Below, one piece after another: positions 9,518-19,023 of a stretch of 64,000 bases of DNA. The number at the start of each line of letters is the position of its first letter. The first letter of the stretch is position 1. The position numbers and the translations under genes were made by a program. The stretch covers positions 3,574,001 through 3,638,000 of the forward strand of contig CP053680.1 in the NCBI GenBank assembly GCA_019623805.1. The letters run 5' to 3'. The notes under the pieces were generated by a model, which was not told where the DNA came from, searched no databases, and worked only from the letters and a program-made list of their open reading frames with translations. This DNA is from Gammaproteobacteria bacterium (ex Lamellibrachia satsuma) (lineage in GTDB: Bacteria > Pseudomonadota > Gammaproteobacteria > Chromatiales > Chromatiaceae).

Positions 9518-12235
9518 CTACGATACGTAGGAGCAGCGGGATGCCGCTGTCCGTGTGTCCATATTCCGCCCACGATTGGTGTGGTCATCAATCTCTGCTG
9601 CTGAACCGATCATACGACCAAACAGGAAGGTGGTGAAGGCAGCCGATTCCATGGTCGAATCGCTGATCTCCCCATTCGCGTAAGGCTGCCACAGCATCTT
9701 CAGCAGAATCACTGCGATCACGGCGTCCACGTTGACGCAGTAGACGTTGCGGCTGACGCCGGTCTTGTACAGGGCGTTGACCAGTTCATGGTAGAACTCG
9801 TGGAAGACGTTATAGTTGCCGCGCTCCTTGAACAGATCGTTGACGAACACCTCGCGGGGATCGTAGTTGATATCTTCGCCCTTGAAGACCGGGTGGTTCA
9901 CGCAGGGAATCTTGGCGTAGGAGAGATTGCCTACCGCCTTGGCCTTGGTCTTGTACGCCTTGTACTCCTTGGCGTAGTCGGTGGCCATGGCGGCCAGATC
10001 CATGCCGTGGTCGGAGTCGCCGGGACTGCTCAGACCAGAATCACGGAAGCGGTCCAGCAGGAAGGCGATAGCCTCAAAACCGTTGCCGCCGTGGGCGTAA
10101 CCTGTGTGAGTCAGAAAGCCGATATAGCTCTTGTTGACCTGAACCCGTTCCGGGGCCTCGGGGCCATCGGCGCTTACCGCGCCCTTTGCCCCCTGGGCGG
10201 AGATGGTGCCAGGACCGTTGGTGATGATCAGACCAAGCAGGACGGAAAAGGCGTAGAGCGCCTCTATATCCGGGCGATTACCGAGCAGGGCCAGATGGGC
10301 GGTCTCGGTAAAGCTCCAGCTGCTCATAAGCTCTTTGTTGGCTACGCCGCTGAAGCTGTGCCTCTCCTGGTTCTCTGCACTTGCGGCTGAGCCGATCAGG
10401 GTGCTGAATACCCGGAAGTGCCAGGGCATATTACTGACGGTGGTAACCGATAGACGCTTGCGCATCAGTGCCTTCCAGGCCAGATGGGTGGTGATGGCAG
10501 CGACCAGCACGCTGCAGCTCAGTTTGCCGCCACCCTTCTGTTCCAGGGTCTTGAGGAAGTCGATGAATACTGATTTGGCGCCGCGGGCCTCGATTGCCTC
10601 CAACATGGCGACGTTACAGCGACCCGAGTAGTCGGTGAGGAATACCCCGGCGTCCGCAGCTTCCAGTTGGGTGCTGAAATCGAATCCCACGTCTGCCGGA
10701 TCCTCCAGACCGCTTTTCTTGAACAACTCTACCAGCGCAGTGGTGACAGTGCATGCCTGCTCTACCAGTTTTGGCCCCACCATGGCGACTGCCGCAGAGA
10801 GTGCAGTATTGGGACTGTTGCCAGCCTCACGGGAGGCGTCAGCAGCGGCCAGCCCCACCTTGCCGCTCTGGTTGACGAATGTATTCAGGGCGACATTGGC
10901 CAAAGCAGCGCCGTTCTCATCCGGGTATTCGCGGATCAGACTCTGAACCAGATTCTCCTCGAAGGAGTGGGTGGAGGCCTCCAGTACGCTGGTGCCGTGG
11001 ATCTTGGTCACCTGAGTCTTGGGGTCCATCATGGAGGCGCCGGAGGCGTCCTTCATGGTCTGGCGCGGCATGACCGTGCCCACTTGTTCGCCCAATCCAC
11101 TAATCTGCGCATCGTAGGGGGCCATAGCCTCTACGACCGGCGGATTCAGGTGATCCGGGAGATCGATGCCTTGGGCGTTGCTGAACCAGCACTTGAGGGA
11201 AAGGTCACCCACCGAGTCGAAATCGGGCTTGGCGCCCTGTTTCGCCATCACGGCGGTCATGGCTTCCGGGATATGGGATATGTTGACCACCACGGCGCCC
11301 TTCTCGGAGCAGACCGGATTTTCCGGGGTGAAGATGGCGTCCACGCCAAACTTCTCCATGAACCACTCTTCCTTGGCGTTGGCGTTATCACCAGTACCGG
11401 CGATAGCGCCGGCATGTCCGCATGCCTTGGTCAGCTTCGCCTTCCAGCGGCCCACGATACAGGCAACCACCGGCTTGTCGAATTCGAGATCATGCTCGTA
11501 GTAGCCACCTGGCTCGATATACATCACCGCAGACTTGGAACGATCATCGTTGTGGAATGCGTGGGTCCACTCCTGTGCGGCGTAGTGGATATAGACATCC
11601 TTACCGGATGAGAAGGAGACCGTAGTGCCCCAACCGCCGGTCGCCAGGTAGACCGCAATGGTGGTGGTGAAGTTGCCGGAGTTGGAGTAGATGGCCACAG
11701 ATCCGGGGAGTAGTGACTCCTCCGGTGCGCTGCCACCCAAGGCGCCGCCGATACGAACATGGTTGTGGGCGTCAGCCAGACCCAGGCAATTGCCGCCGAA
11801 GATATCGATGCCGTGCATCTGACCGATGGCGCGGATGATGCGGGCGTCACGTACCGGCACCTTCTCGGTGAGTATGACGATCTTCGTCAGATTGGGGTTG
11901 ACCCGCACCGCTTCGAGCACGCCGTCGCGCACACCGGAGGGCGGCAGGTAGACTACCACCACGTTGAATTCCTGGCCGTCATCCACCGCCTCGGCCACAT
12001 TGTCATAGACCGGGATATCACCGGTGGAGGTATTCATCTTGGAACCGGAGCGCCCGGGCGCGGTGCCACAGACGATATTGCCACCTGAATAGGAGTGGCT
12101 CACCGGGGTTACGGTACGGCTCTCGCCGCCGGTGATGTTAAGTACGCAGATCCGGTCATCTTTCGTGGCCAGTTCTGTCAGAGAGTTGACTCCCACATAG
12201 TAGTGGGGAAAAGCAGCTACACCTTGCGGATGCAT
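9518..12235 (-). CDS. aclA: ATP-citrate lyase alpha subunit, type II
   Basis: Large subunit of ATP-citrate lyase, the key cleavage enzyme of the reductive TCA cycle (citrate + ATP + CoA to acetyl-CoA and oxaloacetate). The 905 residues comprise a CoA-binding Rossmann domain and a CoA-ligase domain up to about residue 330. The catalytic phosphohistidine lies in ACGHAGAIAGTG, His274. A citrate synthase-like domain makes up the second half. The length and divergence from Chlorobium or Aquifex AclA (about 610 residues) point to the type II enzyme reported for Magnetococcus MC-1 and tubeworm symbionts. GGGAG precedes the ATG at 12235. It follows aclB by 91 bases. Confidence 0.93.
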   Translation of the reverse strand: MHPQGVAAFPHYYVGVNSLTELATKDDRICVLNITGGESRTVTPVSHSYSGGNIVCGTAPGRSGSKMNTSTGDIPVYDNVAEAVDDGQEFNVVVVYLPPSGVRDGVLEAVRVNPNLTKIVILTEKVPVRDARIIRAIGQMHGIDIFGGNCLGLADAHNHVRIGGALGGSAPEESLLPGSVAIYSNSGNFTTTIAVYLATGGWGTTVSFSSGKDVYIHYAAQEWTHAFHNDDRSKSAVMYIEPGGYYEHDLEFDKPVVACIVGRWKAKLTKACGHAGAIAGTGDNANAKEEWFMEKFGVDAIFTPENPVCSEKGAVVVNISHIPEAMTAVMAKQGAKPDFDSVGDLSLKCWFSNAQGIDLPDHLNPPVVEAMAPYDAQISGLGEQVGTVMPRQTMKDASGASMMDPKTQVTKIHGTSVLEASTHSFEENLVQSLIREYPDENGAALANVALNTFVNQSGKVGLAAADASREAGNSPNTALSAAVAMVGPKLVEQACTVTTALVELFKKSGLEDPADVGFDFSTQLEAADAGVFLTDYSGRCNVAMLEAIEARGAKSVFIDFLKTLEQKGGGKLSCSVLVAAITTHLAWKALMRKRLSVTTVSNMPWHFRVFSTLIGSAASAENQERHSFSGVANKELMSSWSFTETAHLALLGNRPDIEALYAFSVLLGLIITNGPGTISAQGAKGAVSADGPEAPERVQVNKSYIGFLTHTGYAHGGNGFEAIAFLLDRFRDSGLSSPGDSDHGMDLAAMATDYAKEYKAYKTKAKAVGNLSYAKIPCVNHPVFKGEDINYDPREVFVNDLFKERGNYNVFHEFYHELVNALYKTGVSRNVYCVNVDAVIAVILLKMLWQPYANGEISDSTMESAAFTTFLFGRMIGSAAEIDDHTNRGRNMDTRTAASRCSYVS

Positions 12236-12326
12236 AATTGGGCTCCCTCAATCTTGCATGGCCTGCTCATTGGGCCACGCTAGGAAATTCTTGGTTACAG
12301 ATATAAATCAGGGCTGCGAAGAGCCG

Positions 12327-13601
12327 TTATCCTTCGATACCCATCTTCTTGGCCACGATTTCACGGCCACCGTTTTTCATCCACTCATCGGCAGCTTGTG
12401 CGAAGTTGACCACCTCGCTCATGGCGGAGTCGAAACCGAACATCTGATAGGGGAGACCCAGGGAGTCCAGGGTATCCTGCATATAGCCCATACCGCGTAT
12501 CAGGTTGGGACCGCCACGTCCCACCACCACGTAGAGTGGTTGCGGACCATGGGCATTGAAGTGATCCCGCAACGCATCCGCCATGGCGCGGAAGGTCTCG
12601 TAAATATCGGTATTGTTGGCTTTACCGCCAATGATGAAGAGCACGTTGGTCTGCTCCAGCCAATATTTGTATACGATACGGCTGATGTCGTGCATCTTGG
12701 CGTAGGGGGGGTTACCACCAAAGTCAGATGAGATGGTGGCCGCGTCACCCAGCAACTCAGTCACCAGGGCGTTGGCGCCGCCGCCGAATGTCATGGCGGA
12801 GATGGTGCCCGCTTCATTGATCACGAATACGTCGGACTGACCCTGATAGGTGCGCAGTGAGTTTACCTCCTGCTCGAAGTCGGAGTAGCTGGAGGTATCA
12901 AGGTCATCCGGCAGACCCAGGCGGGCGACGTTTGGATCATCATCGTCGAAGCCACACTTGAAGTCACAGGCCACTGGAACCAGGCGCCCCTTCTTGTTGG
13001 GCATCATGCGTATCGGGTTCAACTCCAGTGTGGTCATGCCGTAGTTGTGGTAGAGATCCCAGAGCTTGGGCAGGTTCTGCACCAGGGGGCTGATCAGTTC
13101 ACTGGGGGCGCCAAGGCGTTTCAGGGCGTTGGAGATGACAAAACCTTTCAATCCGGTAAGCGGATCGAATGGGATGCTGGTGATCTTTTCCGGGGGCAAC
13201 TCTTCAATATCGACGCCGCCATGATGGGTAATGGTGATGGTCGGCGCTCGGAATTCGGTATTGTCGGTAATGGAGAAATAGACTTCACAAGCAGCCGGCA
13301 CCGCGCCCTCAAAGGTAACGCCTTCGGCCTTGCTCAGGGTATTGTTGTGGAAGTGCTCGGCAAAATAGAGCCGCTCCTTCTCCTTCATGGCGCTGCTCAG
13401 GTCTTTCGCCCTGCCCAGCAGGCCATGCTTACCCTTCTTGCCGACACCGCCTTTGAAGATTGGCTTGACGAAGACTTCGCCGCATCGTTCGATAAGGCCC
13501 TTAATCTCTTGATCGCTTGCCTCCGGACCCAGCACCTCGGACCGAGGAAAACCGACAATATCCAGGAGTTTTGCGCCGTGACGCATCCCAGTGATGTTCA
13601 T
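12327..13601 (-). CDS. aclB: ATP-citrate lyase beta subunit
   Basis: A 424-residue ATP-grasp subunit of ATP-citrate lyase, which binds ATP and citrate and works with AclA. The N-terminal lysine-rich stretch VKPIFKGGVGKKGKHGLLG, ELNPIRMM near residue 200, and the glycine-rich TFGGGANALVTEL and VVVGRGGPNLIRG segments match the succinyl-CoA synthetase beta-like fold. AGGGGA lies about eight bases before the ATG. The 114-base gap after flxA could hold an internal promoter (an AT-rich TATATT is present), but I cannot confirm it. Order aclB-aclA is the usual one. Confidence 0.93.
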   Translation of the reverse strand: MNITGMRHGAKLLDIVGFPRSEVLGPEASDQEIKGLIERCGEVFVKPIFKGGVGKKGKHGLLGRAKDLSSAMKEKERLYFAEHFHNNTLSKAEGVTFEGAVPAACEVYFSITDNTEFRAPTITITHHGGVDIEELPPEKITSIPFDPLTGLKGFVISNALKRLGAPSELISPLVQNLPKLWDLYHNYGMTTLELNPIRMMPNKKGRLVPVACDFKCGFDDDDPNVARLGLPDDLDTSSYSDFEQEVNSLRTYQGQSDVFVINEAGTISAMTFGGGANALVTELLGDAATISSDFGGNPPYAKMHDISRIVYKYWLEQTNVLFIIGGKANNTDIYETFRAMADALRDHFNAHGPQPLYVVVGRGGPNLIRGMGYMQDTLDSLGLPYQMFGFDSAMSEVVNFAQAADEWMKNGGREIVAKKMGIEG

Positions 13602-13715
13602 TACATCTGTCCCCTTAACGCTCTAATATATTGTTTCATAAGCATTTAGCTGACCTCGGCACAGAAAGTCGCGGATAAATCCACGATTTCTCAGCGGTGA
13701 AAAGCTACGCGATAA

Positions 13716-14540
13716 TTAGTATTCTTGCGGCAGGCTCCTTAGCTCAGACCAGGAATAGACTGGGCCCTTTACACAGACATAGTCCTTACCCACGTTGCAA
13801 CGTCCGCATTTGCCGACGCCACACTTCATCTTGTTTTCGATGGTGGTGTAGATCTGTTCGTCCGCAAAGCCCAATGCCTGCAGATTCTGGATGACAAACT
13901 TTATCATGATCGGTGGGCCACAGGTAATAGCAATGGCGTTATCGGGTGACGGCGCCTTGTCCATCAGGTTGGCTGGAACAAAACCCGTATAACCCTGCCA
14001 GTCCTCCTCGGGAGCATCGACTGAGAGTTGCACTTCGGCAGACGCCTTGAGCTTCTCAAAATCGGTCTCGTACATGATGTCGCTGGAGGAGCGGGCACCG
14101 TAGAAAACGGTGATCTTACCGAAGTCCTCACGTCGCGCCACTGCTGTCTGGATCACCGGCCAGATCGGGGCCAGGCCGACGCCGCCGCCGATGAAGACCA
14201 GATCCCGGCCCTTCCAGTCATCCAGGGGAAACTGGTTGCCGTAGGGGCCGCGGATACCGATGAAGTCGCCGATTTTGGCAGCGTGAAAGGCCGAGGTGAC
14301 TCGCCCCATCTTCATGATGCTGAACTGCTTGTACTCTTTGACCAGCGGCGAAGAGGCGATTGATATCATCGATTCGCCTTTGCCGAACATCGACAGCATG
14401 GCGCACTGACCGCAGTCGTGCTCGAAACCGTCGTCGTTCGGGAATTCGACCTTGAAGGTCTTGATTGCCCTGGCGCCCTGGGTCTCCTCATCGATACCGA
14501 CGATGCGTCCAATCTTTGGAAGATAGATGTTGTCCGTCAT
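13716..14540 (-). CDS. flxA: FAD/NAD-binding subunit, FlxA-like
   Basis: A 274-residue flavin reductase-type subunit that would exchange electrons with NAD(P)H. An FAD-binding beta-barrel occupies the first 110 residues. It is followed by an NAD-binding domain (LVFIGGGVGLAPIWPVIQTA, ITCGPPIMIKFV). A C-terminal iron-sulfur motif (MKCGVGKCGRCNVGKDYVC) is of the type in dihydroorotate dehydrogenase PyrK and anaerobic sulfite reductase B. I place the start at 14540, because the ATG overlaps the stop of the upstream gene as ATGA; an upstream extension of this frame lacks family similarity. With the next four genes it matches the FlxABCD-HdrA arrangement known from Desulfovibrio. The symbol is by analogy. 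Confidence 0.8.
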   Translation of the reverse strand: MTDNIYLPKIGRIVGIDEETQGARAIKTFKVEFPNDDGFEHDCGQCAMLSMFGKGESMISIASSPLVKEYKQFSIMKMGRVTSAFHAAKIGDFIGIRGPYGNQFPLDDWKGRDLVFIGGGVGLAPIWPVIQTAVARREDFGKITVFYGARSSSDIMYETDFEKLKASAEVQLSVDAPEEDWQGYTGFVPANLMDKAPSPDNAIAITCGPPIMIKFVIQNLQALGFADEQIYTTIENKMKCGVGKCGRCNVGKDYVCVKGPVYSWSELRSLPQEY

Positions 14541-15568
14541 GATTGGCTTACTCTCTCCAAGACCGCGACAATGTCGATTCCGACCGGGCACTCCGTAATA
14601 CAGCGACCGCAGCCCGTGCACTGCTGAGTTTTATGGTTTTCGACGAAGTAGAGAAATTTGTGGCTGACCCGTTGCCGCAGACGGGAACCAAGGTCTGCCC
14701 TGGGATTATGTCCCGATGTGTGCATGGTGAAGTCTGGGAACTGACAGTTGTCCCAGGTTCTCACCCGCTCGCCCTCCCCAGTAGTCGGGCTAATCACTTC
14801 GTCGTTGATGTCGAAGCAGTGACAGGTCGGACAGAGGAAGGTGCAGATGCCGCAACCGATGCAATGCTGTGCCATATCGGCCCACAGCGGAGAGTCGAAG
14901 CTCTCGCGGATTGCCTCGGGAATGGCGTCCAGATTACCAAGGGGACGCTGGGGATGACTGCGTGAGGTATCGTGAACCTTCTCGGTCTCGGCCTGGTCAC
15001 CGTCGCGAACCGCACCGAAGGCGTCGCGGCCCCGTTCCATGGCCTCCACTCCCTTCACCGTGATTCCCTTGACATGGAACCGGTCGCCCAGGTCGGTCAT
15101 CAGAATGTCGAGACCGTCCTCGGAGTGTGGCGAACCGCCAACCGATTGACAGAAGCAGTTGGGGGAGTGAGGCTGGTTGCAGGCCAGACCGACCAGGGTC
15201 AGCTTGTCCCGTCTCGCCCAGTAATAGGGGTCTTCGAACTCTTTATTGAACACCGTGTCATTGCGGGGCATGCCCCTGCCATCGCAGGGTCGTACACCGA
15301 ACACTACCGTGGGTTTTGGATCGGGCAGGGTCGCGGTCAGCACCGGAACGCCGTCCTTCTTTTCGAAACGGAAGAAGACCTCACGTTGGGGGAAGACGAA
15401 CTCCTTGACGGAGCCGATGGTGTTGGTGTGAGAGAGGTCGATATCGGTGCCTGCCTCGACCCTGGCGTAATTCCAGACCGAGTCGGCAAAGGCGGGAGCG
15501 TATACCTCGCAGTCGTCGAGCATATCGACCCACTCCCTGAGTTTTTCCTGGTTAAGGATCTTTTCCAT
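14537..15568 (-). CDS. flxB: 4Fe-4S dicluster subunit, FlxB/HydB-like
   Basis: A 343-residue electron-transfer protein with two C-terminal [4Fe-4S] motifs: CIGCGICTFLCPTCHC near residue 235 and CTGCGRCITECPVGID near 320. The N-terminal 200 residues resemble the beta subunit of sulfhydrogenases and FlxB. It lies between the 346-residue Fe-S subunit (five-base gap) and the FAD/NAD subunit (ATGA overlap), so the proteins are probably made in equal amounts as one complex. It would carry electrons between the flavin of FlxA and the HdrA side. Functional assignment is from domain content and gene order. Confidence 0.78.
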   Translation of the reverse strand: MEKILNQEKLREWVDMLDDCEVYAPAFADSVWNYARVEAGTDIDLSHTNTIGSVKEFVFPQREVFFRFEKKDGVPVLTATLPDPKPTVVFGVRPCDGRGMPRNDTVFNKEFEDPYYWARRDKLTLVGLACNQPHSPNCFCQSVGGSPHSEDGLDILMTDLGDRFHVKGITVKGVEAMERGRDAFGAVRDGDQAETEKVHDTSRSHPQRPLGNLDAIPEAIRESFDSPLWADMAQHCIGCGICTFLCPTCHCFDINDEVISPTTGEGERVRTWDNCQFPDFTMHTSGHNPRADLGSRLRQRVSHKFLYFVENHKTQQCTGCGRCITECPVGIDIVAVLERVSQS

Positions 15569-15573
15569 GGGAG

Positions 15574-16614
15574 CTACCTGATAAAACTATTGGGATCTTC
15601 GTCCCGGAAGGACGACAGCAGTGAGGCCTGTTCGATATCGTGTCCCGCCTGGTACTCGAACATCTCGAATGCCTCTTTTTCAAGTTTGGTATTGAGCAGA
15701 CGTAGCGGGATATTGACCGGGCAGACCCGCTCGCATTCGCCACAATCGATACAACGGCCGGCCAGGTGAATGGCCCGGGTTAAGTGATAGACAGCGCTCT
15801 CAGAGGTGTTTGCCGAACGTTCGCACCAGCGGATGCGGTTGGCCTTCTCCTCGGCGCTGGTTCCCAGCGTGACCACGAATGTGGTGCTGTCGACCACGCA
15901 CTCAGGGCAGTAGCACATGGGACAAACTGCGCGACAGGCGAAACAGCGCAGACAGCGATCAAAATGGTGCTCCCAGGTCGCCCAGCGCTCGTCCGCAGAG
16001 AGGCTCTCCGCTGCCTTGGCCGCGTGGAAGGGCTCGTCAAATTCGCGAGCTCCAACCGCCTCGCCAAAAACGATGTCATTCAGCGTTGGAATGGCCGCTC
16101 GGCATTCAAGGCAGCGGTCGGCCAAAACCTCTTGTGCGGGTATGACGGTTTCAGTTTCTTCGCCGTACACCCTGACATTGATACCGTCGGCGCCGTAAAA
16201 TGAGACCCGGCTCGCCGTCCTGCCTTTCAGCTTGGCGGACAGTTTCCTCGGATCGACGACGCCTGTGCCTTCGCAGGAGACACCGATGACCACCACATCT
16301 TCACGTTTGAAATAGTTCTCCTGCAGCAAAACGCCGATGGCGCGGCTGTCGCAACCCTTGGCGACGATACCAACAGGACGGTTGTCGGGGGTTTTGGCTG
16401 CCGCCTGCTGTTTGTGGTCTTTGACAAGATAGAGCGTCAGATTATTCAGGCAGGTGGGATCCCAAACCAGGGAAGCAGCCTCTCCGACATCGGTTATAGT
16501 GCAGGGTTCGGCAAAGGCGCTTGCTGAGCCACGTCGAAAACCCAACACCGACTTGACCTCTCCCTTCCCCAGCAGATTGGCGGCATAGTCCCGAATCTCT
16601 TCTACGTTGACCAT
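15574..16614 (-). CDS. flxC: 4Fe-4S subunit, FlxC-like
   Basis: A 346-residue protein. Its N-terminal part resembles FrhB-like coenzyme F420 hydrogenase beta subunits, although no F420 use is implied. It carries CLECRAA around residue 170, a dense cysteine block CLRCFACRAVCPMCYCPEC near 220, and CIDCGECERVCPVNIP near 290. It starts at an ATG sharing one base with the stop of the MvhD-like gene (TGATG) and ends five bases before flxB. It is most likely the second Fe-S relay in a FlxABCD-HdrA complex. The exact subunit letter is uncertain, since FlxB and FlxC are both ferredoxin-like. Confidence 0.75.
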   Translation of the reverse strand: MVNVEEIRDYAANLLGKGEVKSVLGFRRGSASAFAEPCTITDVGEAASLVWDPTCLNNLTLYLVKDHKQQAAAKTPDNRPVGIVAKGCDSRAIGVLLQENYFKREDVVVIGVSCEGTGVVDPRKLSAKLKGRTASRVSFYGADGINVRVYGEETETVIPAQEVLADRCLECRAAIPTLNDIVFGEAVGAREFDEPFHAAKAAESLSADERWATWEHHFDRCLRCFACRAVCPMCYCPECVVDSTTFVVTLGTSAEEKANRIRWCERSANTSESAVYHLTRAIHLAGRCIDCGECERVCPVNIPLRLLNTKLEKEAFEMFEYQAGHDIEQASLLSSFRDEDPNSFIR

Positions 16615-17060
16615 CAGCGCTTCGCCTTCAATCGGTTCTGGGGACCCAATACGCGAAGATCCTCAACAAATTCGTCGACCACTTCTGCAAATTTTGCCCC
16701 CTCGGCGGCCGAGACCCAAGACATGCGGAAGCGCTCTGACTCAAGGCCGATAAACTGGAGCAACTCCTTTACCAGATAAAGTTTGCGGCGGGCCAGGTAG
16801 TTTCCTTCCATGTAGTGACAGTCACCTGGATGGCAACCGGAAATCAGTACGCCGTCCGCCCCTTTGTTGAAGGCGGAGAGGATAAACATGGGCGACACAG
16901 ATCCCGAACAGGGAATGGTGATGGGTGTGGCGTTTGCCGAATATTGAATACGCGACACACCGGCCAGATCGCTGCCGGCGGACGAACACCATTTACACAG
17001 GAAAGCCACAATGCGTGGCTCGAACTCCTCTGCTTTAGTCACTTTCGACGGGTTCGACAC
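16614..17060 (-). CDS. flxD: MvhD-type iron-sulfur subunit, FlxD-like
   Basis: A 148-residue protein with the features of the MvhD delta subunit that hands electrons to HdrA: IVAFLCKWCSSAGSD at the N-terminus, the conserved TIPCSGSVSP, and ISGCHPGDCHYMEGNY. The start is a GTG at 17060 with GGAGG nine bases upstream. It lies 16 bases after hdrA. In methanogens this subunit links hydrogenase to heterodisulfide reductase; here no hydrogenase is present and the neighbouring NAD-binding subunit suggests NAD(P)H as the partner. Confidence 0.88.
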   Translation of the reverse strand: MSNPSKVTKAEEFEPRIVAFLCKWCSSAGSDLAGVSRIQYSANATPITIPCSGSVSPMFILSAFNKGADGVLISGCHPGDCHYMEGNYLARRKLYLVKELLQFIGLESERFRMSWVSAAEGAKFAEVVDEFVEDLRVLGPQNRLKAKR

Positions 17061-17076
17061 CTGAATCTTCCTCCAA

Positions 17077-19023
17077 TTACGCCATGATGGCGCTGATCAT
17101 TTCGTGAACCTGAAGCTGGGTGACGTTCTTGACGTCGATGGCGGCGCGTACGCAGACGCCCGCGCAGGAGCCACAGCCTTCACACAGAACCTCGTTAACA
17201 TGGGCCTTACCATCCACGAGGGCAATGGCATCATAGGGGCAGGCGTCGACGCACATCTCGCAGCCGGTGCACCAGGGGTCTCTGACCTTCGCCACCGTCG
17301 GGCTGTGCGCCAGCTGATCCTTGGAGAGCAGGGCGATGACCTTGCTGGCGGCAGCGCCCGCCTGACTGACCGTCTCCGGGATATCCTTCGGACCCTGGGC
17401 GGCGCCGGCGAGAAAGATGCCTGCTGTCACGCTCTCCACCGGTTTCAGCTTCGGATGTGCCTCGGCCAGGAAGCCGTCCTTGTCGCGTCCTATCTTCAGG
17501 ATCTTGGCGATCTCGGCAGTCCCCTTGGAAGGCTCCATCGCCTGGGCCAAAACCACCATGTCGGCATTGATCTCGACGTTTCGCCCGGCCAGGGTATCGA
17601 CGCCCATCACCTTGAGTTTGCCGTCTTTTTCGTAGACCTTGGAGACCCTTCCACGCAGGTAGATTACGCCGTCATTCTCCATCGAGCGCTGCACGAACTC
17701 CTCGTAACCCTTGCCGCCGGAGCGGATATCGATGTAGAAAATATAGGCCTGCCCATCGGGGACATGGTGTTTGTAGAGGGTTGCGTGCTTGGCTGTGTAC
17801 ATGCAACAGATCTTTGAACAGTAGGCGCAGTGGTTCTCCGGATCCCGCGAACCGGAACACTGAATGAAGACCACCTCTTTGGGCACCTTATGATCCGATG
17901 GCCGCAGAATATCGCCTTCGGTGGCGCCTGAGGCCGAGCAGAGACGCTCGAACTGGAGACCGTCGAGCACATCCGGGTAGCGCCCACCACCGAATTCCCC
18001 CATATGTTCCATGCCGTAGAGATCGAATCCGGTGGAAACAACGATCGCCCCGATATCTTCCTCGGTGACAGTCGGCTTCTTGTCGTAATCAATAGCCCCG
18101 ACTTCGCAGACCTCTTCACACTTGCCGCAGACCACGGGATCGAGGCCGAGGCAGGCCTCTTCATCCAGGGTAAAGGAGGCAGGAATCGCCTGGGCGAAGG
18201 GGATATGGATGGCGCGGCGGTTGGTCAGGCCCACGTCGTACTCATTAGGCACGGCGACAGGGCAGACCGGGGTGCAGTCGTCGCAGATCTTACACAGCTC
18301 GGGATCGACGAACTGCGCTTTTTTCTTGATCTTGACCTTGAAGTTGCCGACGAAGCCGGAAATACTCTCGACTTCGCTCTCGGTCATCAGCGTGATCTTG
18401 GAGTTCTTCGACACCGAGACCATCTTCGGCGACAGAATACACTGGGAGCAGTCGAGTGTCGGGAATGTCTCCGACAGCTTAAGCATGTTACCGCCGATGG
18501 TCGACTGTTTTTCCACCAGGATAACGTCGAGGCCGGCATCGGTCATATCGAGCGCCGCCTGAATGCCGGCGATACCGCCACCAACCACCAGGGCGCGGCG
18601 GGTCACAGGAACCCCTATGGGTTCGAGTGCCTGATTGTGCTGCACACGACGCACCGATGCGCGGGTGATCTTGAGGGCCTTTTCGGTGGCCACTTCCATG
18701 TCGTTATGGACCCAGGCACACTGCTCACGGATATTGGCGATCTCGCACTGGAAGGCATTGAGATCGCCCAGCTCGGAGGCATCGCGAAAGGTCTTCTCGT
18801 GCAGGGTCGGCGAACAGCAGGAGATGACCATGCCATTGAGGTCGTTTTCCTTGATGGCGTCGATGACTGCACCCTGGCCAGGATCCGAGCACATGTAGAC
18901 ATAGTCTTCAGAAAAAACAACACCGTCATCCTTGGCCAGCTCCTGCGCGACCTTCTTGACGTCGACAGTGGCGGCAATATTTTTACCGCAGTGGCAAACG
19001 AAGACACCGGTGCGTTTTTTCAT
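17077..19023 (-). CDS. hdrA: heterodisulfide reductase subunit A, bifurcation-type flavoprotein
   Basis: A 648-residue HdrA of full family length. The N-terminal cysteine region (CHCGKNI, CCSPTLHEKTF) is followed by an FAD-binding Rossmann motif (VVGGGIAGIQAALDMTDAG near 148). An inserted ferredoxin domain follows (CKICDDCTPVCPV and CGKCEEVCEVGA, residues 245-315), then the CAYCSKICCMYTAKHA segment near 395. A C-terminal ferredoxin domain carries CTGCEMCVDACPYDAI and CEGCGSCAGVCVRAAI. HdrA is the flavin-based electron bifurcation subunit in methanogens and in FlxABCD-HdrABC of Desulfovibrio. Its start overlaps korC as ATGA, which ties it to the ferredoxin-consuming 2-oxoglutarate synthase. 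HdrB and HdrC lie upstream in the same operon. Confidence 0.92.
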   Translation of the reverse strand: MKKRTGVFVCHCGKNIAATVDVKKVAQELAKDDGVVFSEDYVYMCSDPGQGAVIDAIKENDLNGMVISCCSPTLHEKTFRDASELGDLNAFQCEIANIREQCAWVHNDMEVATEKALKITRASVRRVQHNQALEPIGVPVTRRALVVGGGIAGIQAALDMTDAGLDVILVEKQSTIGGNMLKLSETFPTLDCSQCILSPKMVSVSKNSKITLMTESEVESISGFVGNFKVKIKKKAQFVDPELCKICDDCTPVCPVAVPNEYDVGLTNRRAIHIPFAQAIPASFTLDEEACLGLDPVVCGKCEEVCEVGAIDYDKKPTVTEEDIGAIVVSTGFDLYGMEHMGEFGGGRYPDVLDGLQFERLCSASGATEGDILRPSDHKVPKEVVFIQCSGSRDPENHCAYCSKICCMYTAKHATLYKHHVPDGQAYIFYIDIRSGGKGYEEFVQRSMENDGVIYLRGRVSKVYEKDGKLKVMGVDTLAGRNVEINADMVVLAQAMEPSKGTAEIAKILKIGRDKDGFLAEAHPKLKPVESVTAGIFLAGAAQGPKDIPETVSQAGAAASKVIALLSKDQLAHSPTVAKVRDPWCTGCEMCVDACPYDAIALVDGKAHVNEVLCEGCGSCAGVCVRAAIDVKNVTQLQVHEMISAIMA